Positions 7,126 to 15,604 of a stretch of DNA of 64,000 bases are shown one piece after another. Each line of letters begins with the position of its first letter. Position 1 is the first letter of the stretch. The stretch covers positions 2,790,001 through 2,854,000 of the forward strand of contig CP082962.1 in NCBI GenBank assembly GCA_021730285.1, read 5' to 3'. The stretch is from Desulfovibrio sp. JY (GTDB taxonomy: Bacteria > Desulfobacterota > Desulfovibrionia > Desulfovibrionales > Desulfovibrionaceae). The position numbers and the translations under genes are program-made. The notes beneath the pieces were generated by a model, which had not been told where the DNA came from, made no database searches, and saw only the letters and a program-made list of their open reading frames with translations.

Positions 7126-9498
7126 TCATCTGTCGATGTCCGGCAAAATATAATCGTACGACGCGAGCACGGACACGAAGTCGGCCACCCGCAGTCCCTC
7201 GGCCAGAAGCGGCAGGGCCTGGATGTTGGCGAAGCCCGGGGTGCGCACCCGCATGCGGTAGGCGTGGCAGCCGCCGTCGGAGACGACGTAATAGCCCTGC
7301 TCGCCGCGCGGGGCTTCGGTCGCGGCGTAGGCCTGCCCGGCCGGGAGCCTGGGGCCGCGCGTGACGTTGACGAAATGGTGGATCAGGCTTTCGATGTCGG
7401 TGAGCGCCTCGCGCTTCTGGGGCAGGCTGTAGCGGGCGTCTTCGGCCAGCCAGCGGCCGCCCGGCATGTTATCCGCCGCCTGCTTGATGATGCGCAGGCT
7501 TTCGAGCATCTCGTCCATGCGCACGAGATAGCGGGCGAAGCAGTCGCCGGCGTCGCGGGTCGGCACGTCGAAATCGAAATCGGCATAGGCGCCGTAGGGC
7601 ATCTTCTTGCGCCGGTCCCAGGCGACCCCCGTAGCCCGCAGGTTGGGGCCGGTCACGCCCCAGTCGATGGCCTCGGCGGCGGTGATGGTCCCCACGCCTC
7701 GGCAGCGGGCCTTGACGATGGGGTTCTTGGTCACCCCGGCGTGGTATTCCCGCACCCGGCCCGGAAAGATCTTGATGAAGGCGTCGACCTGCTCCTTCCA
7801 GCCCTCGGGCAGATCGGCCGCCATGCCGCCGATGCGCAGCCACGACGGATGGAGCCGGCCGCCGGTGATGGTCTCGATGATGTCGAGGACCATCTCGCGT
7901 TCCCGCAGGGCGTAGAAAATCGGGCTCATCATGCCGAGATCCTGCAGGAACGTGCCGAAATACATGAGGTGGTTGGAGATGCGGAAAAGCTCCGACAGCA
8001 TGACCCGGGCATAGGCGGCGCGCGGCGGCACCTCGATGCCGGCCAGCGTCTCCACGGCCGTGACGTAGGACAGGTTGTTGGCCACGCCCGAAAGGTAGTC
8101 CACCCGGTCGGTGTAGGGGATGAACTGGTGCCAGGTCTGGCGCTCGCCGATTTTTTCCACGCCCCGGTGGTGGTAGCCGATGTCCATGCCGAGGGCCTTG
8201 ATCCGCTCGCCGCGCATGGCCAGGACGTAGCGGAAGATGCCGTGGGTGGCGTAGTGGTGCGGCCCGAAATTGAGCAGGTAGTCCCCGGCGTCGGCACGGG
8301 CCCCAAGGATTTCCCGGGCGTCCACGGGCTCCAGGCGGCGGCAGTCGTCCTCGGTGAAGGGCGGCATGTTGGTGGCCCGGCCTTCGTAGTCCTTGCGCAG
8401 GGGATGGCCGACCCAGTCGCGATGGGTGAGCAGCCGTCTGGGGTCGGGGTGCCCGGTAAAGCGCAGGCCGAACATCTCGGCCGCTTCGCGTTCGTACCAG
8501 GAAGCGCTCGGCCACACGTCGGTCGCCGTGGCGATGGCGCTGTCGCGGGTGGGGAGCGCGCAGGTCAGGCGCACCATGCCCGGGGTGGACAGCGAGGTGA
8601 GCGTGTAGACCACGCTGGCCTCGTGGCCGGGTGGCGTGCGGCGCATGGTCTCGTCGACGGCGGTCAGGTCCTCCAGGCGCTCGAAGCGGGTGGGCGCTTG
8701 CGTCTTGAGATGGGTCAGCACTGCGGTGATGCGCTCCGGGGCCACGGCATAGGTCGGCATGTCCGGGGTGTCGGGGACGGGCGTTACGGCGTCGCCGAAC
8801 GCGGCGGCAAGGTTGGACGCCACGGCCTGCTGGTCGTCGCGAAGGGACAGGCGCGGCGCGGGCGGGGTCCACATGCCGTCCGCCCGGGAGCCGTAGAAGC
8901 GGGGTTCGGTCGCGGCCGTGCCCCGGACGGGGATGCCGGCGTAGCCGGGGCCGCGCGTGTCGCGGCATTTGCTCACCCCGTCCACGAGGTGGTCGCGCCG
9001 GCCGCCTTCGCTGCCGCCCGGCAGGTGCAGCACGGGGCGTGTGGGTTTTTCGCCGGCCGCGATTTTTTTCTGGAGCAGCAGCAGCCCGTCGAAAAGCGCT
9101 TCGGGCCGGGGCGGACAGCCCGGGATATAGACGTCCACGGGCAGGATCTGGTCCGAGCCCTGGACCACGGAATAGACGTCGTACATGCCGCCGGAATTGC
9201 TGCACGAGCCCATGGAGATGACCCACTTGGGGTCGCTCATCTGCTCATAGAGCCGCAGGGCCACCGGGGCGATTTTTTTGAACATCGTGCCCGAGACGAT
9301 GAGCACGTCGGCCTGCCGTGGCGAGCCCCGGAAGACTTCCGAACCGTAGCGGGCGATGTCGTAGCGCGGCCCCCAGGCCGTGGCCTCCTCCACGAAACAA
9401 CAGGAAAGGCCGAAGAAAAAGGGCCAGAGGCTATTCTTGCGCGCCCAGTTGATGATGTAATCCGTGGGCGAGAAAATGGCGTCGAGGGGACCGGTCAC
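7126..9498 (-). CDS. nuoBCD: NADH-quinone oxidoreductase fused subunits B/C/D
   Basis: A single 790-aa frame carries three complex I subunits in order. NuoB (about 1-165) has all N2-cluster cysteines: C33 and C34 in [12 protein letters not shown]99 in MGSCSNSGG and C128 in [10 protein letters not shown]. NuoC (about 210-385) has the [27 protein letters not shown] signature. NuoD (about 405-790) has [25 protein letters not shown], the HxxxHG quinone-site histidines in HHYATHG and the conserved Tyr in [10 protein letters not shown]. The start is GTG at 9498, overlapping the nuoA stop by 4 nt, with a strong GAGGAGG Shine-Dalgarno. NuoCD fusions are common; the triple fusion is less so. There is no stop or frameshift between the domains. 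Confidence 0.95.
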   Translation of the reverse strand: MTGPLDAIFSPTDYIINWARKNSLWPFFFGLSCCFVEEATAWGPRYDIARYGSEVFRGSPRQADVLIVSGTMFKKIAPVALRLYEQMSDPKWVISMGSCSNSGGMYDVYSVVQGSDQILPVDVYIPGCPPRPEALFDGLLLLQKKIAAGEKPTRPVLHLPGGSEGGRRDHLVDGVSKCRDTRGPGYAGIPVRGTAATEPRFYGSRADGMWTPPAPRLSLRDDQQAVASNLAAAFGDAVTPVPDTPDMPTYAVAPERITAVLTHLKTQAPTRFERLEDLTAVDETMRRTPPGHEASVVYTLTSLSTPGMVRLTCALPTRDSAIATATDVWPSASWYEREAAEMFGLRFTGHPDPRRLLTHRDWVGHPLRKDYEGRATNMPPFTEDDCRRLEPVDAREILGARADAGDYLLNFGPHHYATHGIFRYVLAMRGERIKALGMDIGYHHRGVEKIGERQTWHQFIPYTDRVDYLSGVANNLSYVTAVETLAGIEVPPRAAYARVMLSELFRISNHLMYFGTFLQDLGMMSPIFYALREREMVLDIIETITGGRLHPSWLRIGGMAADLPEGWKEQVDAFIKIFPGRVREYHAGVTKNPIVKARCRGVGTITAAEAIDWGVTGPNLRATGVAWDRRKKMPYGAYADFDFDVPTRDAGDCFARYLVRMDEMLESLRIIKQAADNMPGGRWLAEDARYSLPQKREALTDIESLIHHFVNVTRGPRLPAGQAYAATEAPRGEQGYYVVSDGGCHAYRMRVRTPGFANIQALPLLAEGLRVADFVSVLASYDYILPDIDR

Positions 9499-9914
9499 AA
9501 GCCTTCCTCCTCGTTCCAGTCGAGCCCGCCCTTTATCCAGGCATAGGCCAGGCCAAGGCCCAGGATCACGATGAACACGGCCATGCGCAGGTAGCCGGGG
9601 AGCCCCAGTTCCGGCCAGGCCACGGCCCAGGACACGATATAGGCGGTTTCCACGTCGAAGATGAGGAAAAAGACGGCCATGAGGAAAAACGGCACCGGAT
9701 AGCGAAACCGGGCGTCGCCCGTGGGCAGGATGCCGCATTCGTAGGGGCGCTGCTTGTCCGGGGTGGGCCGGCGGCGCACCAGGAAGCCCGAAAGAAAAAG
9801 GATGAGCCCCAGGACTGCCAGCACCAGGACGAAAAAGACCAGAAAGGCCAGCGCGCCCGGCTCCCAGGGGGAAAAGGGGGAGGCCAGGGGGGTAAATGAT
9901 ATCTGCGGCTGCAT
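9495..9914 (-). CDS. nuoA: NADH-quinone oxidoreductase subunit A
   Basis: First gene of the complex I operon; 139 aa, three membrane helices. The family loop [39 protein letters not shown] (about residues 55-93) contains the conserved YECG and FDVE motifs. This loop sits near the quinone channel and contacts NuoH, NuoJ and NuoD. The stop overlaps the nuoBCD GTG start. The start ATG at 9914 is preceded by a modest GAGGG Shine-Dalgarno. A sigma-70-like promoter lies about 65-90 nt upstream. Confidence 0.95.
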   Translation of the reverse strand: MQPQISFTPLASPFSPWEPGALAFLVFFVLVLAVLGLILFLSGFLVRRRPTPDKQRPYECGILPTGDARFRYPVPFFLMAVFFLIFDVETAYIVSWAVAWPELGLPGYLRMAVFIVILGLGLAYAWIKGGLDWNEEEGL

Positions 9915-9977
9915 GGGCCCTCGTGTGCCGGCTCCGGATGCGCTCCCGAATGAAGCTTACAGGGCCGATTGCAGGCG

Positions 9978-10005
9978 ATAATACCCGCAACGCTTTTTTT
10001 TGCAA
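9978..10005 (-). promoter_or_regulatory. Probable sigma-70 promoter of the nuo operon
   Basis: Reading leftwards, TTGCAA (10005-10000) is followed after 16 nt by TATTAT (9983-9978). That is a close match to -35/-10 boxes and gives a transcript start near 9971, with a leader of about 57 nt before nuoA. It lies in an AT-rich patch of an otherwise GC-rich 334-bp gap between nuoA and the next gene. Assigned by motif and spacing only. Confidence 0.5.
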
Positions 10006-10121
10006 GCCGCCATGGTCGGAAAGGGAGGAAGATCGGCGGGATGGCGTGCCGCATGGGCGACGGGTCGGTCACGGTCCCGCGACGGACGCCTTGCCGGGGG
10101 GGATCGGCGGTCGTGGCCTGG

Positions 10122-10139
10122 CGTCATGAAAACGTCATG
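10122..10139. promoter_or_regulatory. Tandem CGTCATG direct repeat upstream of the c-di-GMP gene
   Basis: CGTCATG at 10122-10128 is repeated at 10133-10139, an 11-bp period equal to one helical turn. It sits about 110-127 bp before the start of the EAL/GGDEF gene. Tandem repeats with this period are typical of response-regulator binding sites; no regulator can be named. Apart from this and the nuo promoter, I see nothing else in the gap 9915-10248. Confidence 0.3.
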
Positions 10140-10248
10140 GCAATGTCGGAAAGGCGCGGCCAAGCACGATGGGGAGCGGGGTAGCGAAAGACGATTCCGC
10201 CCAAGGTCTTGCCGGGCGCCCGGGCCGCAGCGCACGCGAAGGAAGTTT

Positions 10249-12615
10249 ATGCAGTTCTCGCCGTGTCTTAAAGAAGATGTACGTATTCCGGATGGTGGTC
10301 CCCTCGACGGCTGCCAACTCCTTGGCCTCTTGCAGCGGGAGCACCGGGAGCGCGTGGCCGGGCATGTCGCCAAAGGCGGCTTCCTCGGCCTCGTTTTGCT
10401 GGAGATCCAGGACTTTTCCTTGCTCCGCCGGCTGTTTCGGCCCGAGGTGGCCGAGTCCCTGGCCGGAACCATGGCCCGGGAGGTTCTGCGAGTGGCCGAG
10501 CGGCGCACCCGGGAGCATCCCCTGGGACTCATGGAGGTGCTCGAACCGTCCCGGGTGTTGGTGGTTGTCGGCTGCGAGGATGACGACGCCGAGGCCCTCG
10601 AACGCCTGGCCGCGGTGCTGCGCCTGGAGGCGCGGGGCCGGCTGCGCCAGGAGTCGGTGCGTTTGACCGGTCAGGCCCTGGAACTGCGTTGCGGCGCGGC
10701 CAGGGTCATAAGCCGGGGGCCGGTCGGGCTCGACATGGCCTTGGCCGCGGCCGTGGCCGAGGCGTCGCGTCGGGCCGGCGGAGGCGGCGCGCTGGCCCCC
10801 GCCTTGCGCGAATTTCGCGAGATTCTCGAGTTGCGCCGGGTGCGGGCCGTTTTCCAGCCCATCGTCAACCTGCGGGCCGGTTCGGTCTTCGCCTGGGAGG
10901 CGCTGGCCCGGGGACCCCGGGACAGCACGCTGGAATCCCCGGCCATGCTCTTCGACGTGGCCGAGGAGGCCGGGGCCATCTTCGCCCTGGAGAAAATCTG
11001 CCGGGAGGCGGCCATCCGGGGATTCGCCAAACGCGAGCCCGGGGCCAAGCTTTTCTGCAACGTCCATCCCCGCACCCTGCTCGATCCCCAGTTCACCCCC
11101 GGCGAGACGCGGCGGCTGCTGGACAAGTACGGCATGGAGCCCCACGACGTGGTGCTGGAGATCACCGAGCGCCACAGCGTCAAGGATTTCAACCTGTTCC
11201 ACCGAACGCTGGCCCATTACCGCGACGCCGGCTACGGCGTGGCCGTGGACGACGTGGGCACGGGCTATTCCGGGCTCGTGTCCATCGCCGAGATCCAGCC
11301 GGATTTCATGAAGATCGACATGTCGCTGGTGCGCGGCATCGACGCCAATCCGGTCAAACGGGCGCTCATGGAGACGCTGCTCACTTTTTCGGAAAAGGTC
11401 GGCTGCCGCATCGTGGCCGAGGGCATCGAAACCGAGGCGGAGCTGGCCTGCCTGATCCGGCTCGGCGCGCATTTCGGCCAGGGCTTTTTCCTGGGCCGGC
11501 CGGCGGAAACGCCCGCGCCCCTTGCCGAGGAGCCGCGCCTGGCCATCGTGCGCGGCGCGAACCGGGCCGCCGACGGGCTCAAATGTTCCTCGCCCATCAA
11601 CGATCTGGCCGAGCGGCCCCATCAAGTGGAGCGGAACGCCACCATCGGCGAGGTCAAACACTTTTTCGACGGCAACGAATCCGTGCACGCCGTGGTGGTG
11701 ACCCAGGCCGGCCGGCCCGAGGGGCTCATCATGGGCCAGCACCTGGATAAGCTCTTGAGTTCCCAGTACGGGCTGTCCCTGTTCCTGCGCCGCGACGTGA
11801 GCCGCATCATGGACCCCTCGCCCCTGGCCGTGGAGTGGGACACGCCGGTGGAGGTGGCGGCCCAGGCGGCCATGGCCCGGGATCGGGACAAACTGTACGA
11901 TCCGATCCTGGTCACCTGCCGGGGCCGGCTGTCCGGGCTGGTCTCGGTGCAAAAAATCCTCGACGCCCTGGCCAGCGTCCAGGTGGAGATGGCCAAGGGG
12001 GCCAATCCGCTCACCGGCCTTCCCGGCAACGTGGCCATCGAGCGCGAGATCGCACGGCGCGCCGCCGCCGGCCGGCCGACCTGCTTCGTCTACGCCGATC
12101 TCGACAACTTCAAGGTCTTCAACGACGTCTACGGCTTCAAGGACGGGGACAAGGCCATCCTGCTGACGGCCCGCATCCTGGGCGAGGCGCTGTGCGCCCA
12201 TGGCGGCCAGGACGATTTCCTGGGCCACGTCGGCGGGGACGATTTCATCATCCTGTGCGACGGCCCTGCGGCGGAACCGATCTGCCACGCCGTGGCCCAA
12301 TCCTTCGCCGCCGCCTCCTCGGCCCTTTACAGCGCCGAGGACCGCGAGCGCGGCTACATCGAGGGCCAGGGCCGCGACGGCCGGGTGGGCCGGTTCGACC
12401 TGCTTACCATCTCCATGGGCGTCATCGACTGCGCCTTTGCCGTGCCCGTGACCATGGACGAGCTGGGGCTGCGGGCGGCGGCGGTGAAAAAATACGCCAA
12501 GTCCCAGTCCGGCAATTCCTTCGTGCGTGACCGCCGCGCCCCCTTGGGACTGCCTGATGCGCCGGGGCAGGAGGCCGAAAGGGCCGCCTGTCCGCCTCCA
12601 CACGATACGATCTGA
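10249..12615 (+). CDS. Cyclic-di-GMP protein with EAL, tandem CBS and GGDEF domains
   Basis: Cytoplasmic 788-aa protein with both c-di-GMP domains. After an unassigned N-terminal region of about 180 residues comes an EAL domain (about 190-430) with WEALARGP, LEITERH, VDDVGTGYS, KIDMSLV and AEGIETEAEL, so phosphodiesterase residues look intact. A pair of CBS-like segments follows (about 450-580). A C-terminal GGDEF domain (about 590-760) has LTGLPGN, DLDNFKVFND and HVGGDDF: the signature is GGDDF, and no RxxD inhibitory site precedes it. CBS domains usually sense adenylates, so the enzyme may link energy state to c-di-GMP. The start at 10249 is chosen for its GAAGGAAG Shine-Dalgarno; upstream in-frame sequence is low-complexity. 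Confidence 0.88.
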   Translation: MQFSPCLKEDVRIPDGGPLDGCQLLGLLQREHRERVAGHVAKGGFLGLVLLEIQDFSLLRRLFRPEVAESLAGTMAREVLRVAERRTREHPLGLMEVLEPSRVLVVVGCEDDDAEALERLAAVLRLEARGRLRQESVRLTGQALELRCGAARVISRGPVGLDMALAAAVAEASRRAGGGGALAPALREFREILELRRVRAVFQPIVNLRAGSVFAWEALARGPRDSTLESPAMLFDVAEEAGAIFALEKICREAAIRGFAKREPGAKLFCNVHPRTLLDPQFTPGETRRLLDKYGMEPHDVVLEITERHSVKDFNLFHRTLAHYRDAGYGVAVDDVGTGYSGLVSIAEIQPDFMKIDMSLVRGIDANPVKRALMETLLTFSEKVGCRIVAEGIETEAELACLIRLGAHFGQGFFLGRPAETPAPLAEEPRLAIVRGANRAADGLKCSSPINDLAERPHQVERNATIGEVKHFFDGNESVHAVVVTQAGRPEGLIMGQHLDKLLSSQYGLSLFLRRDVSRIMDPSPLAVEWDTPVEVAAQAAMARDRDKLYDPILVTCRGRLSGLVSVQKILDALASVQVEMAKGANPLTGLPGNVAIEREIARRAAAGRPTCFVYADLDNFKVFNDVYGFKDGDKAILLTARILGEALCAHGGQDDFLGHVGGDDFIILCDGPAAEPICHAVAQSFAAASSALYSAEDRERGYIEGQGRDGRVGRFDLLTISMGVIDCAFAVPVTMDELGLRAAAVKKYAKSQSGNSFVRDRRAPLGLPDAPGQEAERAACPPPHDTI

Positions 12616-12734
12616 TTGGCTTTGGCCTGTCCGTCGCCGGAGAATGGGCGGCTGCGTTTTCCGGGCGTCGCCGCCTCGGGGGGCGCGGCCGCTCTCTGGT
12701 GGCTGCGTTTGGGGGGCGCGTTTGGCGGCTGCGG

Positions 12735-13847
12735 CTACAGGCCGGGTTGGGCGGCCTTCAGGGAACGCGGCGTTTCGGTGGTTTCCCTGGTGGCCAGCAT
12801 GTCCCAGGACACCATGTCGTCCTGGCGCGCCGGGCAGGTGAGCAGGCAGCCGGCCACGGCGTCGAGCAAAAGCGGCGACAGCCCGGTGCCCGGGCATTTG
12901 ACGGTCAGGTCCTCGGGGGCAAGCACGTGTCCGGCCGGCAGGTCGCGGGAAAAGACCACGGACTTGCGCAGTTTGGCCGCCGCGCCTGCCTCGCCGGGAA
13001 AAACGCGCTTGCGCGAGACGCGCATGGCCGCCTCGGCCTCGCGCACCATGGCGGCCATGGCCGCGAATTCCGTGGGCGACAGCGACGCTTGGTGGTCGGT
13101 GCCCGGCAGCGTCTTGTCCAGGGTGAAATGGCGTTCGATGACGGCCGGGGCGAAGGCCGTGGCGGCGATCGTCGGGCCAAGGCCGCGCTCGTGGCCGGAA
13201 TAGCCCACCGGCAGGCCGTAGCGGCGGCGCAGGGCGTCGATCAGCGGCAGCCCCACCTGCTCGTCGGGGCAGGGGTAGGAGCTGTTGCAGTGCAGCAGCA
13301 CGATGCGGTCGTGGTAGCGGCGCAGTTCGGCCACGGCCGCGTCCACCTCGGGCAGGCCGCTCATGCCGGTGGACAGGATCACGGGCAGGCCGGTCTCGCC
13401 GGCCTGGCGCAAAAGCGGCAGGTTGACCAGGTCGGCCGAGGGGATCTTCAGTAGTTCCACGCCGAGATCCACCAAAAGGGCCAGGCTGGGCGCGTCCCAG
13501 GCCGAGGCGAAAAAGGTGAGTCCCAGCGACTCGGCCAGGGTTTTGAGTTCGGCGAGGGCTTCGCCGGAAAGCTCCAACGCGGCCCGGTGGCGGCCATAGG
13601 TCGGACCGAAGCTGTTTTTGCCGTTATACGGCGCATCCAGGCCGGCCTTGGTGAAAAGGGCGGCCATGTCGCGTTTCTGGAATTTGACGGCGCAGGCGCC
13701 GCTTGCGGCCGCGGCGCGGACCATCTCCCGGGCCATGTCCAGGCTGCCCTGGTGGTTGTTGCCGATTTCGGCCACCAGAAAGGCGGGACAGCCCGGGCCG
13801 ATCAGCTGGCCGGAACGGAGGCGGATAAGCGGTGCGGCGGTGGGCAT
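12735..13847 (-). CDS. N-acetylneuraminate/pseudaminate/legionaminate synthase family protein
   Basis: Enzyme of the NeuB/PseI family, which condenses phosphoenolpyruvate with an N-acetylated hexose to make a nine-carbon sugar acid; 370 aa. Motifs run in order: LVAEIGNNHQGSLDMA (TIM-barrel start), VKFQKRDM, SAWDAPSL, LKIPSADL, STGMS, LHCNSSYPCP, GYSGHERG and IERHFTLDKTLPGTDHQ. A C-terminal antifreeze-like SAF domain follows (RKSVVFSRDLPAGHVL..EDL). Which sugar is made cannot be read from the sequence. The start ATG at 13847 has GGGAGA at the right distance; an upstream in-frame TTG is less likely. Products of this family commonly decorate flagellin or surface glycans, which fits other genes in the window. 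Confidence 0.87.
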   Translation of the reverse strand: MPTAAPLIRLRSGQLIGPGCPAFLVAEIGNNHQGSLDMAREMVRAAAASGACAVKFQKRDMAALFTKAGLDAPYNGKNSFGPTYGRHRAALELSGEALAELKTLAESLGLTFFASAWDAPSLALLVDLGVELLKIPSADLVNLPLLRQAGETGLPVILSTGMSGLPEVDAAVAELRRYHDRIVLLHCNSSYPCPDEQVGLPLIDALRRRYGLPVGYSGHERGLGPTIAATAFAPAVIERHFTLDKTLPGTDHQASLSPTEFAAMAAMVREAEAAMRVSRKRVFPGEAGAAAKLRKSVVFSRDLPAGHVLAPEDLTVKCPGTGLSPLLLDAVAGCLLTCPARQDDMVSWDMLATRETTETPRSLKAAQPGL

Positions 13848-14057
13848 GAAGCGTTTGTCTCCCAAGCGGCGGCGAACGCGCCGCGCCTTGTGATGCTAGC
13901 CTCGAAACGGGGCCAGCACAAGCCGGGCCTGTGAAACGGCGGAAATTGCCGCCCGGCCATGAATTTTGCAAGCCTCGTGCCGTGCCGGGGGTTCTTGCCT
14001 TTGGCCGCGTTTGCGTTCAAGATGCTTCGATTTCGCCAAACGGACGCAAAAAACGCC

Positions 14058-14831
14058 ATGACAAAACCCTTCATCGAAATACGCGGCCTCAAAAAGGCCT
14101 TCGCCGGACAACCCGTGCTTTGCGGCGTGGACATGACCGTGCCCGAAGGGGAAGTCACGGCGGTCATCGGCAAGTCGGGCGAGGGCAAGAGCGTGCTTTT
14201 AAAGCACATCATCGGTCTGCTTGCCCCCGACAGCGGCGACATCCTTTTTAACGGCGCGCCCCTGGCCGCGGCCAGCCATGCCGACCAGCGGGAATTCCGC
14301 CGGCGGTGCAGCTACATGTTTCAGAACATGGCGCTTTTTGATTCCATGACCGTCTACGACAACATCGCCTTGCCGCTTCGGGAAACCGCCCGGCTGTCCG
14401 AAACGGATACCGGGGAGCGGGTGCGGGCCATGGCCGAGCGGCTGGAACTGACCGGCATCCTCGGCAAGTATCCGTCCCAGATTTCCGGCGGCATGCAAAA
14501 ACGCGTCGCCCTGGCCCGGGCGCTGGTTACCGAGCCCCGGCTGATCCTCTTCGACGAACCGACCACCGGTCTCGATCCCATCCGCAAGGCCTCGGTTCTG
14601 GCGCTCATCGACCAGTCCCGGCGACAATTCGGATTCACGGCCATCCTGGTCAGCCACGACATCCCCGACGTGTTCGAGGTGGCCGGCCATGTGGCCATGC
14701 TCGACGGCGGCCGCATCGTCTGGGAGGGCTCTCCCCAGGCCATCACCGCCTGCGACGATCCGGTGGTGCGGCGGTTCCTGGCCGGCGAGCCGGAACCGGA
14801 AGAGGCGGAGCGGATCGCCCAGGCCGGCTGA
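14058..14831 (+). CDS. ABC transporter ATPase, MlaF/Mkl-like
   Basis: ATP-binding subunit of 257 aa resembling MlaF, the motor of phospholipid (Mla/MCE) transporters. Walker A GKSGEGKS is at about residues 38-45, the Q-loop is in YMFQNMALFDSMTVYDNIALPL, the signature is SGGMQKRVALARAL and Walker B is LILFDEPTTGLDP, with the His switch in LVSHDIPD. The SGGMQKR form of the signature is characteristic of the MlaF/Mkl group. Unusually, no permease (MlaE) or MCE-domain gene sits beside it. The next gene, 11 nt on, is an acetolactate decarboxylase. The start is uncertain: in-frame ATGs exist upstream at 14019 and 13959, without a good Shine-Dalgarno at any. Confidence 0.85.
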   Translation: MTKPFIEIRGLKKAFAGQPVLCGVDMTVPEGEVTAVIGKSGEGKSVLLKHIIGLLAPDSGDILFNGAPLAAASHADQREFRRRCSYMFQNMALFDSMTVYDNIALPLRETARLSETDTGERVRAMAERLELTGILGKYPSQISGGMQKRVALARALVTEPRLILFDEPTTGLDPIRKASVLALIDQSRRQFGFTAILVSHDIPDVFEVAGHVAMLDGGRIVWEGSPQAITACDDPVVRRFLAGEPEPEEAERIAQAG

Positions 14832-14842
14832 CAGGGGGCTTT

Positions 14843-15604
14843 ATGCGAAACGGTGCGCACTGTCGGCGCGTGGCGATTCTTGCCGCCGCCCTCTGGCTTG
14901 TTCTTTCGGTCCCGGCCCTTGCCGCCGTCCTGTACCAGGTCGGCACCATCGCCTCCCTGGCCGCCGGGGACTACGAAGGCCGGGAGACTTTCGCCACCCT
15001 GGCCCGCCACGGCGATTTCGGGCTTGGCACCTTCGAAAACCTCGACGGCGAGATGGTGGCCGTGGACGGCGGGTTTTACCAGGTGACGAGCGACGGCCTG
15101 GCCCGGCCCGTTGCTCCCGACCGCAAGACGCCCTTTGCCCAGGTGACCTTTTCCCGGGGCAGCCTCGATTGCGGCCGGCTGGACGGCCTGGACCTCAAGG
15201 CGATCGCCGCCGCCCTGACCAAGCGGCTGCCCGACCCGGCCCGCCAGTACGTGGTCCGGGCGGACGGGCTTTTTGCCGCCATCACGACCAGAAGCGTGCG
15301 GGCCCAGGCCAAGCCCTGGCCGCCCCTGACCACGGCCATCAAGGGCCAGGCCAGCTTCCCCATGGAAAACGTCCAGGGCACGCTCGTCGGCATTTACACG
15401 CCCCCGGGGATGCAGGCGCTTTCGCCCACGGGCTGGCATTTCCATTTCCTGACCGTCGACCGGCGGCACGGCGGCCATGTGCTGGCGGCCCGGGCCGAGG
15501 CCGTCAAGGCGCGCGGCGACCGCATCGACGCCATGACCGTTGTTTTCCCGGAGCATCCCGCCCCCTGTCCCGACGCGCCTCGGCCGGAGGCCGGAGCCGA
15601 ATAG
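14843..15604 (+). CDS. Exported alpha-acetolactate decarboxylase
   Basis: Converts 2-acetolactate to acetoin and CO2; 253 aa. Family motifs are complete: YQVGTIASLAAGDYEG (31-46), HGDFGLGTFENLDGEMVAVDG (56-76), FYQ, and the metal-binding block WHFHFLTVDRRHGGHVL with H199, H201 and H212 as the expected zinc ligands. The N-terminus is a clear signal peptide: RR near residue 8, a hydrophobic core at 11-27 and a likely AxA cleavage near ALAA. The enzyme therefore probably acts outside the cytoplasm. Secreted forms are known in Gram-positives. No acetolactate synthase gene is adjacent. The stop abuts the start of the next gene. Confidence 0.88.
   Translation: MRNGAHCRRVAILAAALWLVLSVPALAAVLYQVGTIASLAAGDYEGRETFATLARHGDFGLGTFENLDGEMVAVDGGFYQVTSDGLARPVAPDRKTPFAQVTFSRGSLDCGRLDGLDLKAIAAALTKRLPDPARQYVVRADGLFAAITTRSVRAQAKPWPPLTTAIKGQASFPMENVQGTLVGIYTPPGMQALSPTGWHFHFLTVDRRHGGHVLAARAEAVKARGDRIDAMTVVFPEHPAPCPDAPRPEAGAE

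Noticed and set aside
6544-9546. 1000-codon open frame on the plus strand opposite nuoE/nuoBCD
   Set aside because: Antisense to conserved complex I domains and without any recognisable motif or ribosome site.
10135-12897. 920-codon open frame on the minus strand opposite the EAL/GGDEF gene
   Set aside because: Antisense shadow; the plus-strand frame has intact catalytic motifs.
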